Assembly (NCBI RefSeq): GCF_900100265.1
Contig: NZ_LT629696.1
Coordinates: 3,224,001 to 3,288,000, forward strand
DNA length: 64,000 bases
Source of the DNA: Leifsonia sp. 466MF
Lineage (GTDB): Bacteria; Actinomycetota; Actinomycetes; Actinomycetales; Microbacteriaceae
Direction of reading: 5' to 3'
Position 1 is the stretch's first letter. Every line of letters starts with the position of its first letter. Under the pieces are notes generated by a model. It was not told the DNA's origin, did no database searches, and saw only the letters and a list, made by a program, of their open reading frames with translations. A program made the translations under genes and the position numbers. Shown here piece by piece: positions 25,780 through 34,566 of the stretch.

Positions 25780-27491
25780 CGTTCTCCCGACGGTCGGTGG
25801 CTGGCGAGCAGCAGATAGACCGCCGCCGTCCAGGTGTAGGCGCGGTCGCGCAGGCCGTCGCCGGTGAGGGCGTCGAAGTTCTCGGCGAATCCGGAGCGCT
25901 CGCAGGCGGCGAGGAAGGCGTCCGCGACCCGGTCGGCCAGCTCGCCGTGCCCGGCGCGGCGCAGGCCGTCGACGATGAGGTGGGTGCTCGGCGCCCAGAC
26001 CGGTCCGCGCCAGTAGCCGTCGGCGGTGTACTGCGCAGAGTCAGGCAGCTCGGTCGCCGGTCCCCACGGTGTGAGGTGGGCCTCGACCGCGGCGGCGAGC
26101 GCGGACGCGATGTCGGCGGGAAGACGGTCTCCGAGCACGATGGGGAGCGACCCGAGCAGGCTCGTGGAGGTGGACGGCCGCCCCGAGGCGACCGACCGGG
26201 CGACGAAGTGATCGCCCGCCCACAGCTCGTCGAACAGCGCCCGCTCGATCGCGATCCGCTCGTCCTCCCATTCGGCCGCAGACTCTCCGAGCTCGACCGC
26301 GAGGCGGCCCAGCTCCTCCAGCTGCAGGATGAGGAACGCGGCGAGGTCCGGCGACTCGACCACCCGATCCCGGTCGAAGAGCGTGGAGTTGTCCCACCCG
26401 CTGTCGTTGCCGTGCTGGTAGTACGGGAGCGCATGACCGGGTGCGCGGCGGCTGTCGAGCCAGAACCGCGTCCAGGCGGAGAGCCTCCGGTACACCAGGC
26501 GCAGGGCGCCGTCGTCGAAGGGTGTGGAGACGCGCTCCCGCAGGAGCCGGAACGCCCAGCCGTGGATGGGCGGCTTCACGAAGTTGTAGAGCACCTCGGA
26601 GTGCGTGACCGAGTCGGGCAGCGCTCCGCCCGCGTCCTGGTGATCAAAGGGCAGGAGCAACTGGTCGAGGGCGGCCTCCGCATCGAGCGGTGCGAGGGCG
26701 AGGGCGTTGAAGCAGTGGTCCCACGACCAGACCTTGTCCATCCAGTGCTTCGACATGAGCACCGCCTCGCGGCCGACGAAGCCGCCGGGCTCGACGGTGG
26801 CCGACCAGAGCACGTACGCGGCCTTCACCGCGGTGGGCGTCGCCTCCGCCCCGGCCAGCAGGCCGGAGCAGTACGCCGCGAACTCCGCTCGGCGGTGCCG
26901 CACCAGGTCGTCGAAGGAGGTGGTGGCATCGAGTGGACGCAGACCCGCCTCCGTCTGCTCCAACCGGACCTCCCACAGGTCGTCGGCGCCGAACGCCACC
27001 TCCCGGGCTCCGCTGCCGAGCAGCCCGTCGCCCACGATCTCCGCCGAACCGGCCAGAACCGTGAACCGGTAGCGCCGGCCGGTCTCGTAGCTGGTCAGCG
27101 TGATGGCGCCGTCGACGGGATCGGTGAACAGGTACCCGCCGGTGAACGGCGTCAGCTCGTCGGAGGCGGCGAACCGCATCCCGAGCCCCCGGCCGCGGAA
27201 GCGTATGGCTCCGGGATGCTCGAACACGGCCTCGACGATCCCGTCGCCCGCCGTCCAGGCGACGCGGGAGGCTGTGGCCTCGACACGGGCCGCGGTGGCG
27301 GCGCCGACGACCGGCGTGAGCCGGAGCACGGCGTGCATCCCGGTGACATGGCTGACGAGATGGAGGTCGTCCGAGACCTGGTGCGTGCCGATCACCGGCG
27401 AGATGTCGAGCCAGCTGCCCCGGACGGAGAACGGGATCTCGGACAGGTCGACGGCGACGTCGGTCGACGCGATGGTGCTGAGGTTCGTCAC
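25776..27491 (-). CDS. GH63/MGH1-like glycoside hydrolase
   Basis: 571 residues from GTG at 27491, two bases after the permease stop, with AAGGA upstream. An N-terminal beta-sandwich (1-190) precedes an (alpha/alpha)6 barrel. The signature WMDKVWSWDHCFNALAL (about 250-266) carries the general-acid Asp of amylo-1,6-glucosidase/GH63-like enzymes; GYWRGPVWAPSTHLIVDGL is a second hallmark. Cytoplasmic. In this operon it acts with GH127 on an imported glycan; the linkage cannot be fixed from sequence. Confidence 0.85.
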   Translation of the reverse strand: MTNLSTIASTDVAVDLSEIPFSVRGSWLDISPVIGTHQVSDDLHLVSHVTGMHAVLRLTPVVGAATAARVEATASRVAWTAGDGIVEAVFEHPGAIRFRGRGLGMRFAASDELTPFTGGYLFTDPVDGAITLTSYETGRRYRFTVLAGSAEIVGDGLLGSGAREVAFGADDLWEVRLEQTEAGLRPLDATTSFDDLVRHRRAEFAAYCSGLLAGAEATPTAVKAAYVLWSATVEPGGFVGREAVLMSKHWMDKVWSWDHCFNALALAPLDAEAALDQLLLPFDHQDAGGALPDSVTHSEVLYNFVKPPIHGWAFRLLRERVSTPFDDGALRLVYRRLSAWTRFWLDSRRAPGHALPYYQHGNDSGWDNSTLFDRDRVVESPDLAAFLILQLEELGRLAVELGESAAEWEDERIAIERALFDELWAGDHFVARSVASGRPSTSTSLLGSLPIVLGDRLPADIASALAAAVEAHLTPWGPATELPDSAQYTADGYWRGPVWAPSTHLIVDGLRRAGHGELADRVADAFLAACERSGFAENFDALTGDGLRDRAYTWTAAVYLLLASHRPSGER

Positions 27492-27493
27492 GG

Positions 27494-28312
27494 TCAGTCC
27501 TTCACGGCCCCGGCGGTGACACCGGCGGCGACGTAGCGTTGCGCGAGAACCAGCAGCACGGCGGCGGGCACCGACGCGACCACGGCGGTCGCCATGATGG
27601 CGTTCCACTCCTGGTTGTTGTTGCCGATGTACTTGTAGATGCCGAGCGTGATCGTCTGCAGAGCCCCGCCGCTGTTCAGCGTCGACGAGAACACGAAGTC
27701 GGACCACGCCCAGAGGAACGCGAACAGCGACACCGTGACGATGGAGTTGCGGCTCACCGGGAGCACGATCGAGCGGAACGTGCGCCAGGTGCTCGCGCCG
27801 TCGATCTTCGCGGCGTTCATCAGCTCGTCGGGGATGCCGGACATGAACGCGCTGAAGATCAGCACGCCGAACGGCACGGCCAGCGTCGAGTCCGCGATGA
27901 TCAGGCCCCACAGCGTGTTCAGGATGCCGAGGTTGAGGTAGATCGCGTAGAACCCCATCGCCATGATGATCCCGGGGATCATCTGCGCGATGAGCAGCAG
28001 GAAGTTGAGGACTCCACGGCCGCGTGGGCGCAGCTTCGCCAGCGAATACGCGGCCGGAGCCGAGATCGCGACCGTGAGGATCACGGTGCCGATCCCGACG
28101 AGCAGGCTCGTGCCGAGGTACGGCAGCTGCTGGTCGAGCACGGCCTGATAGCCCTCGAAAGTGGCGTGGATGGGGAACAGGTCCGGCGGGCTCTTCCGCA
28201 TCAGACTCGTCGGAGTCAGCGAGACGTTGATCATCCAATAGACGGGGAAGAGCATCACCAGCGTCAGCACCACACCGACGACGGTCTTCCACCAGGGCCG
28301 CTTGCCGTTCAT
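27494..28312 (-). CDS. Sugar ABC transporter permease, MalG type
   Basis: 272 residues with six membrane segments. EAA loop is MNAAKIDGASTWRTFRSIVL and the C-terminus VTAGAVKD. Its ATG overlaps the partner permease stop by four bases and its stop is two bases before the GH63-like start. Together with the MalF-type permease and binding protein it forms a CUT1 importer without an ATPase in the operon. Confidence 0.94.
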   Translation of the reverse strand: MNGKRPWWKTVVGVVLTLVMLFPVYWMINVSLTPTSLMRKSPPDLFPIHATFEGYQAVLDQQLPYLGTSLLVGIGTVILTVAISAPAAYSLAKLRPRGRGVLNFLLLIAQMIPGIIMAMGFYAIYLNLGILNTLWGLIIADSTLAVPFGVLIFSAFMSGIPDELMNAAKIDGASTWRTFRSIVLPVSRNSIVTVSLFAFLWAWSDFVFSSTLNSGGALQTITLGIYKYIGNNNQEWNAIMATAVVASVPAAVLLVLAQRYVAAGVTAGAVKD

Positions 28313-29280
28313 GCGAGGTCCTGCTTCCTCTGGGTGCGGATGTACACGAAGCCGAAGACGAGCGCGAGGATGATCAGCAGGTTGCCGACCGCGGCCGCCG
28401 GGCTGAAGTCCGGCAGGGTCGAGGCGAACCCGAGCTGGTACGACCAGGTCGCGAACGTCGTGGACGCCGTTCCGGGCCCGCCGCGCGTCATGATCCAGAT
28501 GATGTCGAACACCTTGAGCGTGTAGATCAGCCCGAGCAGCAGGGTGATCGCCGACACCGGGCGCAGCAGCGGGAAGGTCACACGCCAGAAGCGCTGCCAT
28601 CCGTTGGCCCCGTCGATCGACGCCGCCTCGTAGAGCTCCTGCGGGATGTTCTGCAGGCCCGAGTAGAGGATGACCAGGTTGAAGGGGATGCCGATCCAAA
28701 TGTTCGCGATGATGACGCTGGTCAGCGCCCAGTCCGGCGAGGTCAGCCAGTTGATCCCGGGCAGCCCGAACGCCTCGAGCGCCGCGTTGACGACGCCGGA
28801 ATCGCTGTTCAGCATCCACGACCAGGTGGAGGCGGAGACGATCAGCGGAAGCAGCCACGGCACCAGGAAGAGGGCTCGCAGCGTGGCCGAGAGGCGGAAG
28901 TTCTGGTGGAAGAACACCGCCAGCGCCAGCCCGATCGTGAACTGGAACGCGATCGAGACGAGGGTGAAGACGGCGGTGTGCCAGAACGCCGGCCCGAAAG
29001 TCGGATCCTGCAGCACCTTGATGTAGTTGTCGAGCCCGACGAACGGGGCGTCGCCCATCACGAACGACCGGACGGTGTAGTCGCGGACGCTGAGCTCGAC
29101 GTTGCGATAGAGCGGCCACGCGTAGAACACGACCAGGTAGATCACGACGGGGGCGAGGAACGCCCACGCCGTCCACGAGCCGCGCCGACGCCGGCGCCGG
29201 GGCGCGGGCGGGACGGCGGCTCGCACCGTCCCACCCCCGTCCGTGGCCGTGCCGCGCGACGCTGTCTGAGTTGTCGTCAT
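28309..29280 (-). CDS. Sugar ABC transporter permease, MalF type
   Basis: 323 residues: a basic 35-residue cytoplasmic tail with PRRRRRRGSW, then six membrane segments. EAA loop YEAASIDGANGWQRFWRVTF. Lies 37 bases after the binding-protein gene. It is distinct in sequence from the galactoside permeases at 7-9 kb, so this is a separate importer rather than a duplicate. Confidence 0.94.
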   Translation of the reverse strand: MTTTQTASRGTATDGGGTVRAAVPPAPRRRRRRGSWTAWAFLAPVVIYLVVFYAWPLYRNVELSVRDYTVRSFVMGDAPFVGLDNYIKVLQDPTFGPAFWHTAVFTLVSIAFQFTIGLALAVFFHQNFRLSATLRALFLVPWLLPLIVSASTWSWMLNSDSGVVNAALEAFGLPGINWLTSPDWALTSVIIANIWIGIPFNLVILYSGLQNIPQELYEAASIDGANGWQRFWRVTFPLLRPVSAITLLLGLIYTLKVFDIIWIMTRGGPGTASTTFATWSYQLGFASTLPDFSPAAAVGNLLIILALVFGFVYIRTQRKQDLA

Positions 29281-29317
29281 CGGTGTTTCCTCAGTTGCGT
29301 TGCTGGTCGTGCTCGGG

Positions 29318-30568
29318 TTACTTGGTGGCTGCGGCCGCTGCCGTCTGGGCCGCCTTCAGGGCGTCCGCGGGCGACTGCGCTCCGCTGAGGGCGTTCTGGA
29401 CCGCGGTCCAGAGCTCCTTGGAGATCTTCGGGTACTTCGTGCCGAGGTCGTCGCTGGTGCGGCCCTTCGCTGCGGCGACGGCGTCGACCCACGGCTGCAA
29501 CTCCGGGTTCGCGGCGACCTGCTCCTTCTGCGCCGCCTCCGTGGGGGCGATGTAGGAGAGCGTGGTGTCGGTCTTCACGAAGCTCTTCGTGCTGGTGAGG
29601 CACTCGGCGATCTTCTTCGAGGTGGCGTAGCGGGCGGTGTCCTTCTGCACGGGGAGCGTCATGAACTCGCCGCCGGTCGGAGCGGGAGCCGCTCCCCCAT
29701 CCATCGCCGGGATGCTGAGGATGCCGTAGTCGATCCCGGCCTTCTTCACGTTGCCCAGCTGCCAGGTGCCGTTCTCACCGAACGCGAAGTCACCGGTGGC
29801 GAACTCCTGCCACGACGTCGTCTGCGTGTTGTTGATGACCGAGTTGGGGGCGTATCCCTTCTTCACCCAGTCCGTCCACAGCGAGAGCGCCTGCTCGGCC
29901 TTGTCCGAGTCCAGCTTCGTCAGGTTGGCGCCGGAGCCCCAGAACCACGGCAGGAACTGGAAGCTGCCCTCCTCGGTCCCGATCGCCGAGAAGGTGATTC
30001 CCTTCTTGCCTGCGGCCGTGACCTTGGCGAGGGCGTCGGTGAGCGTCGACCAGTCCTTGATCGAGCTCGCGTCCACACCGGCGGCCGACAGCACGGCCTT
30101 GTTGTAGTAGAGCGCCAGGGTGTTGGCCCCGATCGGTACGCCGTACGTCTTCCCGTCGAGCTGACCGGCAGCCAGGATGTTCTTCTGGATGTCGGACGTG
30201 TCGAGCTTGTTCTCCGACGTGGTGGTCAGGATGCCGGCCTCGGCCAGCGTCGAGACGACCGGGTTGTCGACGAGCAGCAGGTCGGGGGAGCTGCCCTGCT
30301 GGCCGGCGAGCAGCGCCTTGTTGGTCAGGTCGCTGGTGTCGTAGCCGGTGCGCTTCACGGTGACTCCGGCCTCCGTTCCGCACTGCTCGACGAGCTTCGT
30401 CCAGTCGGCCGATGCGTCGAACTGCGGGTACGGATCCCAGAACGTGTAGGTGCCTCCGGCGCTTCCGCTCGAGCCGGAGCCCGAGCCCGAGCAGGCGGCG
30501 ACGCCGGCGACGACCGCCGCGGCGACGACCGCTGCGCCGAGCAGGCGCGAGGTCTTCTTGGTGATCAC
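29318..30568 (-). CDS. Extracellular sugar-binding lipoprotein
   Basis: 416 residues from GTG at 30568, which has a strong AGGAGG upstream; the reading to 30655 overlaps the LacI end and is not used. Lipobox VAGVAAC followed by a Ser/Gly linker. The mature protein has SBP_bac_1 features (TFWDPYPQFDASADW, FGENGTWQLGNVKKAG). It feeds the two permeases downstream. The sugar is unknown; GH127/GH63-like enzymes suggest an arabinose-containing or glucan-like oligosaccharide. Confidence 0.92.
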   Translation of the reverse strand: MITKKTSRLLGAAVVAAAVVAGVAACSGSGSGSSGSAGGTYTFWDPYPQFDASADWTKLVEQCGTEAGVTVKRTGYDTSDLTNKALLAGQQGSSPDLLLVDNPVVSTLAEAGILTTTSENKLDTSDIQKNILAAGQLDGKTYGVPIGANTLALYYNKAVLSAAGVDASSIKDWSTLTDALAKVTAAGKKGITFSAIGTEEGSFQFLPWFWGSGANLTKLDSDKAEQALSLWTDWVKKGYAPNSVINNTQTTSWQEFATGDFAFGENGTWQLGNVKKAGIDYGILSIPAMDGGAAPAPTGGEFMTLPVQKDTARYATSKKIAECLTSTKSFVKTDTTLSYIAPTEAAQKEQVAANPELQPWVDAVAAAKGRTSDDLGTKYPKISKELWTAVQNALSGAQSPADALKAAQTAAAAATK

Positions 30569-30638
30569 AGTATTCCTCCTTGAATCGTGCACTGGGGCGA
30601 GTCCGGCCGGGGGCGCTGAGCGTGCTGCGTGGGGCGGT

Positions 30639-31646
30639 TCATCGGGTGCTCCCACGGTCGGTTATTTCGGGGGCGACGAATCTCGTCACCGCCGGACCGG
30701 CGAGATCGGGTGAGGTGATCCGCCGGACGAGCTGCCGGACCGCGGAGCGGCCCAGCTCATCGGGTGAGCTCTCGACTGCCGTGTACGGCAGGGAGAACGC
30801 TCGGCCGAAGTCCTTCGCGTAGAGGCTGACGACCGAGAGGTCGTCGGGCGTGCTGACGCCGCGTGCGGTGAGCACCGAGGGCAGCGCCGCGATCGTCGCG
30901 TCGTTGTGCACGATGAGCGCGGTGGCGGTCGGCCGGGCGTCGAGCATGGCGTTGATGCTCCGGCCGATCTCGGGCTGCCGCGCCTCGCCGTAGTACGGGT
31001 GCATCTGCAGGCCGTAACGGGCGGCGCGCTCGAGGGCCGCATCCCGGAACCGCCAGCCGTAGGCGCCGCCGCGCTCGAAGACGTGGAGCGGGGGCGACAC
31101 GACGATGATCTCGCGGTGACCGCGCGCGTACAGGTGGTCGACCAGCATGCGGGCGGACTCGCCGAAGTCGAGGTCGAAGACGTCGAGGCCCTCAGTGTGC
31201 TTCGGGAGGCCGACCAGGGCTCCGGGCTGCGCGGCGTCACGGAGGGTGGCCAGGCGCGGGTCTTCGTGGACGACGTCGAGCAGGACGACGCCGTCGACCA
31301 TCCCGGAGCTGGTGACCCGGCGCAGGGCGGCGACGCTGTCGAGTTCGGTGACGAGCAGGATGTCGTAGCCGAGCTCGCGGGCCGTGTCGGACACCGGGAG
31401 GATGTACTCGAGCATGGCGGGGGCGAACTCGTCGGCGTGGAACTGGGTGAGCAGGCCGATGACCATCGTCTGCGAGGTGGCGAGCGCGCGGGCGCCCGCG
31501 TTGACGATGAAGCCGAGGTTCGTGATCGCCTCGTCGATGCGGCGGCGGGTGTCAGGGGAGATGGAGCGCTTGCCGGAGAGGGCGTACGAGACGGTGCTCG
31601 TGGAGACGCCGGCTGCACGTGCCACGTCGGTGATGGTGACGGCCAT
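30639..31646 (-). CDS. LacI-family regulator of the GH127/GH63 locus
   Basis: 335 residues, ATG MAVTITDVARAAGVSTSTVS with GGAGGGG upstream. Helix-turn-helix and hinge cover 1-60; the effector domain follows. It is the first gene of the minus-strand run LacI, binding protein, permeases, hydrolases, with a 70-base gap before the binding protein. Copies of TCGAACCGCTTCGA lie upstream, so it probably controls its own operon. It is a close paralog of the LacI gene at 32053-33066 (shared VSYALSGKR and DGVVLLDV stretches). Confidence 0.93.
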   Translation of the reverse strand: MAVTITDVARAAGVSTSTVSYALSGKRSISPDTRRRIDEAITNLGFIVNAGARALATSQTMVIGLLTQFHADEFAPAMLEYILPVSDTARELGYDILLVTELDSVAALRRVTSSGMVDGVVLLDVVHEDPRLATLRDAAQPGALVGLPKHTEGLDVFDLDFGESARMLVDHLYARGHREIIVVSPPLHVFERGGAYGWRFRDAALERAARYGLQMHPYYGEARQPEIGRSINAMLDARPTATALIVHNDATIAALPSVLTARGVSTPDDLSVVSLYAKDFGRAFSLPYTAVESSPDELGRSAVRQLVRRITSPDLAGPAVTRFVAPEITDRGSTR

Positions 31647-31692
31647 CGCGCCCCTCCTTCGCTCCATCGGGAAGTCGTCGGCCCGACTGCTG

Positions 31693-31706
31693 TCGAACCG
31701 CTTCGA
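31693..31706. promoter_or_regulatory. LacI-type operator, TCGAACCGCTTCGA (copy 1)
   Basis: An inverted repeat TCGAA-CCGC-TTCGA 47 bases before the LacI start. GAACCGCTTCG recurs at 31741-31751 and 31841-31851, and a TCGAACCGATTCGA variant sits before the paralogous LacI gene, which supports a regulator site. Confidence 0.65.
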
Positions 31707-31738
31707 TGAAGATAGCGCGCTCGCGCGTGCTGCACAAG

Positions 31739-31752
31739 TCGAACCGCTTCGC
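31739..31752. promoter_or_regulatory. LacI-type operator (copy 2)
   Basis: TCGAACCGCTTCGC, one mismatch from copy 1 and 46 bases further upstream, a spacing that permits looping. Confidence 0.55.
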
Positions 31753-31839
31753 TCCCGCGCGAATCGGCACATTCTCGCCCCGATTCAGGCCGCAGACGGC
31801 CCGTTATACCCCCTCTCCGGGCGTGCCTGACCTCGTCAC

Positions 31840-31853
31840 CGAACCGCTTCGAC
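31840..31853. promoter_or_regulatory. LacI-type operator (copy 3)
   Basis: CGAACCGCTTCGAC at about 31840-31853 repeats the same core about 100 bases beyond copy 2. It may be an auxiliary site. Confidence 0.45.
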
Positions 31854-31867
31854 GCATCCCCGCCCCG

Positions 31868-31970
31868 CGAGATTTGGCGCAAATCGCGGGAAACGCGCCG
31901 CTATTACCGAGATTTGGCGCAAATCGTGGGAAAGCGGCCGCGATAACCGAGATTTGGCGCAAATCTCGCG
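31868..31970. repeat. Three 40-bp-spaced copies of CGAGATTTGGCGCAAATC
   Basis: CGAGATTTGGCGCAAATC begins at 31868, 31908 and 31948, an exact 40-base period. The between-copy segments are also similar (GGGAAACGCGCCGC versus GGGAAAGCGGCCGC). Each copy is itself an inverted repeat GATTTG-GCG-CAAATC. There is no coding potential. The block fills most of the 406-base gap between the two LacI genes, together with the operators and the hairpins that follow. Confidence 0.85.
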
Positions 31971-31984
31971 CGGGGACGGGCGGA

Positions 31985-32043
31985 GATTCGGCACGAATGT
32001 GCGGAAAGGAGCGCTCAAAACGCACATTCGGCACGAATGTGCG
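31985..32043. repeat. Palindromic unit with CGCACATTCG/CGAATGTGCG arms
   Basis: CGCACATTCG-GCA-CGAATGTGCG at 32021-32043 is a perfect hairpin, and an extra CGAATGTGCG-type arm at about 31993-32003 can pair with CGCACATTCG at 32021-32030. It lies ten bases past the stop of the LacI gene at 32053, so it may terminate that gene. The core is shared with the long hairpin at 15388-15450. Confidence 0.75.
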
Positions 32044-32052
32044 TGGCGCGGC

Positions 32053-33066
32053 TCAGACCGCGCGCGTGCTGCCCCGGTCGACGAACCCCGGCTCGATCAG
32101 GCGCACCTGCGGCGCCTCGGCGCCCTCGGGATCGGCGATGCGCTCCACGAGGCGGGACACCGCCCACTCCCCCAGCAGCTCCGGACGCGTGTCGACGGAG
32201 GTGTACGGCAGCGAGAACGCCGTCCCGAACTCGGCGGAGAACATGCCGACGACGGAGAGGTCGTCCGGCACCGAGATCCCGCGCTCATGCAGCAGCGACG
32301 GCAGCGCGGCGATCGTTGCGTCGTTGTGCACGACGAGAGCCGTCGCGGACGGATACCGGTCGAGCGCGGCCGTGACGGCCTGCCCGAGAGCGGGCTGGCG
32401 CGACTCCCCCTCCACGATGTGCAGCTGCATGCCGTGGCGCGCCGCCCGCTCCGCCGCCGCATCGCTGAACCGCCAGGCGTACGAGCCACCGCGCTCCGAG
32501 ACGTGCCGTGGCGGCGTGACGAGCACGACCTCCCTGTGCCCGAGGCCGTGCAGGTGATCGAGAGCGTTCCGTGCCGCCTCGCCGAAGTCGAGGTCGACCG
32601 CGTCGAAGCCCTCGGCGTTCTTCGCATACCCGATGAGTGCGGCCGGCTGGCGGGTCTGCCGCAGCGGTTCCAGTCGCGGGTCGTCGTAGGTGACGTCGAG
32701 GAGGACCACTCCGTCCACCATCGCCGACGACGTCGTGCGGCGGATGGCCGCATCCACGTCCGGGTCCGTCACCATCAGCAGGTCGAACCCGTGATTGCGT
32801 GCCGTCGTCGACACCGGCAGCACGTACTGCAGCATCGCGGGCGCGAACTCGTCCTCCTGGAACTGGAGGAACAGCCCGAGCACGTTCGTCTGCGACAGTG
32901 CCAGGGCGCGGGCGCCGGCGTTGGGCGTGAAGTCGAGCTCCACGATGGCCCGCTGGATGCGCTCCCGCGTCTCCTCGGAGATGGCCCGCTTGCCGGACAG
33001 CGCGTACGACACCGTGCTCGGGGTCACCCCCGCGACCCGTGCCACATCCCGGATCGTCGCCGCCAT
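32053..33066 (-). CDS. LacI-family regulator, paralog of its neighbour
   Basis: 337 residues, ATG MAATIRDVARVAGVTPSTVS with GGAGGGG upstream. Same architecture and many shared stretches with the LacI protein at 30639-31646, indicating tandem duplication. No transport or hydrolase gene lies directly next to it apart from that locus, so it may co-control the GH127/GH63 operon or act on a target elsewhere. A TCGAACCGATTCGA site precedes it. Confidence 0.92.
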   Translation of the reverse strand: MAATIRDVARVAGVTPSTVSYALSGKRAISEETRERIQRAIVELDFTPNAGARALALSQTNVLGLFLQFQEDEFAPAMLQYVLPVSTTARNHGFDLLMVTDPDVDAAIRRTTSSAMVDGVVLLDVTYDDPRLEPLRQTRQPAALIGYAKNAEGFDAVDLDFGEAARNALDHLHGLGHREVVLVTPPRHVSERGGSYAWRFSDAAAERAARHGMQLHIVEGESRQPALGQAVTAALDRYPSATALVVHNDATIAALPSLLHERGISVPDDLSVVGMFSAEFGTAFSLPYTSVDTRPELLGEWAVSRLVERIADPEGAEAPQVRLIEPGFVDRGSTRAV

Positions 33067-33113
33067 CGCCCCTCCAGCCGTTCGCCGTGTCAATTCTCAC
33101 ACGGGCGCGCGAA

Positions 33114-33127
33114 TCGAACCGATTCGA
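33114..33127. promoter_or_regulatory. LacI-type operator, TCGAACCGATTCGA
   Basis: Inverted repeat TCGAA-CCGA-TTCGA 48 bases before the LacI start, the same distance as the matching site of the paralog. It differs by one central base from the sites near 31.7 kb. Confidence 0.6.
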
Positions 33128-33158
33128 ACCTCGTCGCGCGTTGGCTCAGTGCGTTGGC

Positions 33159-33599
33159 TCACTCCCGCGTCGGCCCCGGCCAGACGTAGGGCAGATCGTC
33201 GGGCACCCCCGGAAACAGCGGCCCGTAGAACTCGGCGTCCTTGCGGACCAGGTTCGACTGGTGGCTGCGGTGGAAGTCCGGGTCGCCGATCCACGGCGGC
33301 AGCTCCAATTCCTCCTGCGACAGCGCCTCGACCTCCGGCGCGAAAGCCAGTACCTGCGGCCGCACGGTGTCGGCGTGGCCCTGCTCGATCCACGCGTCCG
33401 TCGACTCGAGCGCGTACTTCGTCAGCGCGGGGAGGTATCCACGCCACATCTTCGCGACGGGATGGTGGCGCCAGCCGTACCCGGGAACGGTGATCGCCCG
33501 CAGAACCTGCAACGCCTCGACGCGCTGCTTCCCCATGCGCGCGCGGTCGAGCACGCGAACGCTCCGGGCGAAAGACGGATAGGGCAGGAAGGTCTGCAC
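33159..33599 (-). CDS. MSMEG_6728-type conserved protein
   Basis: 146 residues if begun at GTG 33599, giving the family-typical opening QTFLPYPSFARSVRVLDRAR followed by GKQRVEALQVLRAI. Other hallmarks are GWRHHPVAKMWRGY, PPWIGDPDFHRSHQSNLVRK and DLPYVWPG. It is a soluble protein family widespread in actinobacteria, with no function I can state firmly. No ribosome site is seen; TACCGT seven bases upstream of the GTG suggests a leaderless message. It is divergent from the haloperoxidase-like hydrolase. Confidence 0.8.
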   Translation of the reverse strand: MQTFLPYPSFARSVRVLDRARMGKQRVEALQVLRAITVPGYGWRHHPVAKMWRGYLPALTKYALESTDAWIEQGHADTVRPQVLAFAPEVEALSQEELELPPWIGDPDFHRSHQSNLVRKDAEFYGPLFPGVPDDLPYVWPGPTRE

Positions 33600-33723
33600 G
33601 CCCGTCACGGTACCCGCGTCAGCCCCTGGCACTCGCTCCGTACCGACGGCTAGGTTGAGAGCGCGCCGAACGTTCCGCAGCACCGTCCCACAGCACCCCG
33701 CTTCGCCACTCCCGGAGGGAACC

Positions 33724-34548
33724 ATGGGCACTGTCACCACGTCAGATGGCATCGAGATCTACTACAAGGACTGGGGAACCGGTCAACCCATCGTCTTCAG
33801 CCACGGCTGGCCGCTTTCGGCCGACGACTGGGACACCCAGCTGCTGTTCTTCCTGCAGCACGGCTACCGCGTCGTCGCCCACGACCGCCGGGGCCACGGC
33901 CGTTCCACGCAGTCCGGCGACGGGCACGACATGGACCACTACGCCGCCGACCTGCGGGCCGTGGTCGAGGCGCTCGACCTGCACGACGCCATCCACGTCG
34001 GCCACTCCACCGGCGGTGGCGAGGTCGCTCACTACATCGCGACCTACGGTGAGGACCGCGTCGCCCGGGCGGTGCTGATCAGCGCTGTGCCGCCGATCAT
34101 GGTGCAGACCGAGAACAACCCCGGCGGTCTGCCGAAGAGCGTCTTCGACGACCTGCAGGCGCAGCTCGCCAAGAACCGGTCGGAGTTCTACCGGGCACTG
34201 CCGTCGGGCCCGTTCTACGGCTTCAACCGCCCCGGCGTGGAGTCGTCCGAGGCGATCATCGAGAACTGGTGGCGCCAGGGCATGATGGGCGGCGCGAAGG
34301 CGCACTACGACGGGATCGTCGCGTTCTCGCAGACCGACTTCACCGAGGACCTCAAGAAGATCTCGGTGCCCGTCCTCGTCATGCACGGCGAGGACGACCA
34401 GATCGTGCCGTACGCCGACTCGGGCCCCCTCTCGGCGAAGCTCGTCCAGAACGGCACGCTGAAGTCGTACCCGGGCTTCCCGCACGGGATGCCGACCACG
34501 CAGGCCGAGACGATCAACGCCGACCTGCTGGAGTGGCTCCAGTCGTAG
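33724..34548 (+). CDS. Alpha/beta hydrolase, cofactor-free chloroperoxidase type
   Basis: 274 residues with GGAGGGAACC before the ATG. Nucleophile Ser95 in GHSTGGGE, acid Asp224/225 in HGEDDQIVP and His254 in GFPHGMP form the triad. The oxyanion region FSHGWPLSADDWD and HDRRGHGRSTQ are characteristic of non-heme chloroperoxidases/esterases (the bromoperoxidase-esterase group). Cytoplasmic. Physiological role is usually ester or lactone hydrolysis. A strong hairpin follows the stop. Confidence 0.92.
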   Translation: MGTVTTSDGIEIYYKDWGTGQPIVFSHGWPLSADDWDTQLLFFLQHGYRVVAHDRRGHGRSTQSGDGHDMDHYAADLRAVVEALDLHDAIHVGHSTGGGEVAHYIATYGEDRVARAVLISAVPPIMVQTENNPGGLPKSVFDDLQAQLAKNRSEFYRALPSGPFYGFNRPGVESSEAIIENWWRQGMMGGAKAHYDGIVAFSQTDFTEDLKKISVPVLVMHGEDDQIVPYADSGPLSAKLVQNGTLKSYPGFPHGMPTTQAETINADLLEWLQS

Positions 34549-34566
34549 CGTCCGCCGACGCGAAGG

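Noticed and set aside
31868..31970. CRISPR-like spacing of three repeats
   Set aside because: The between-repeat segments are similar to each other rather than unique spacers, each repeat is a symmetric palindrome, and there are no cas genes.
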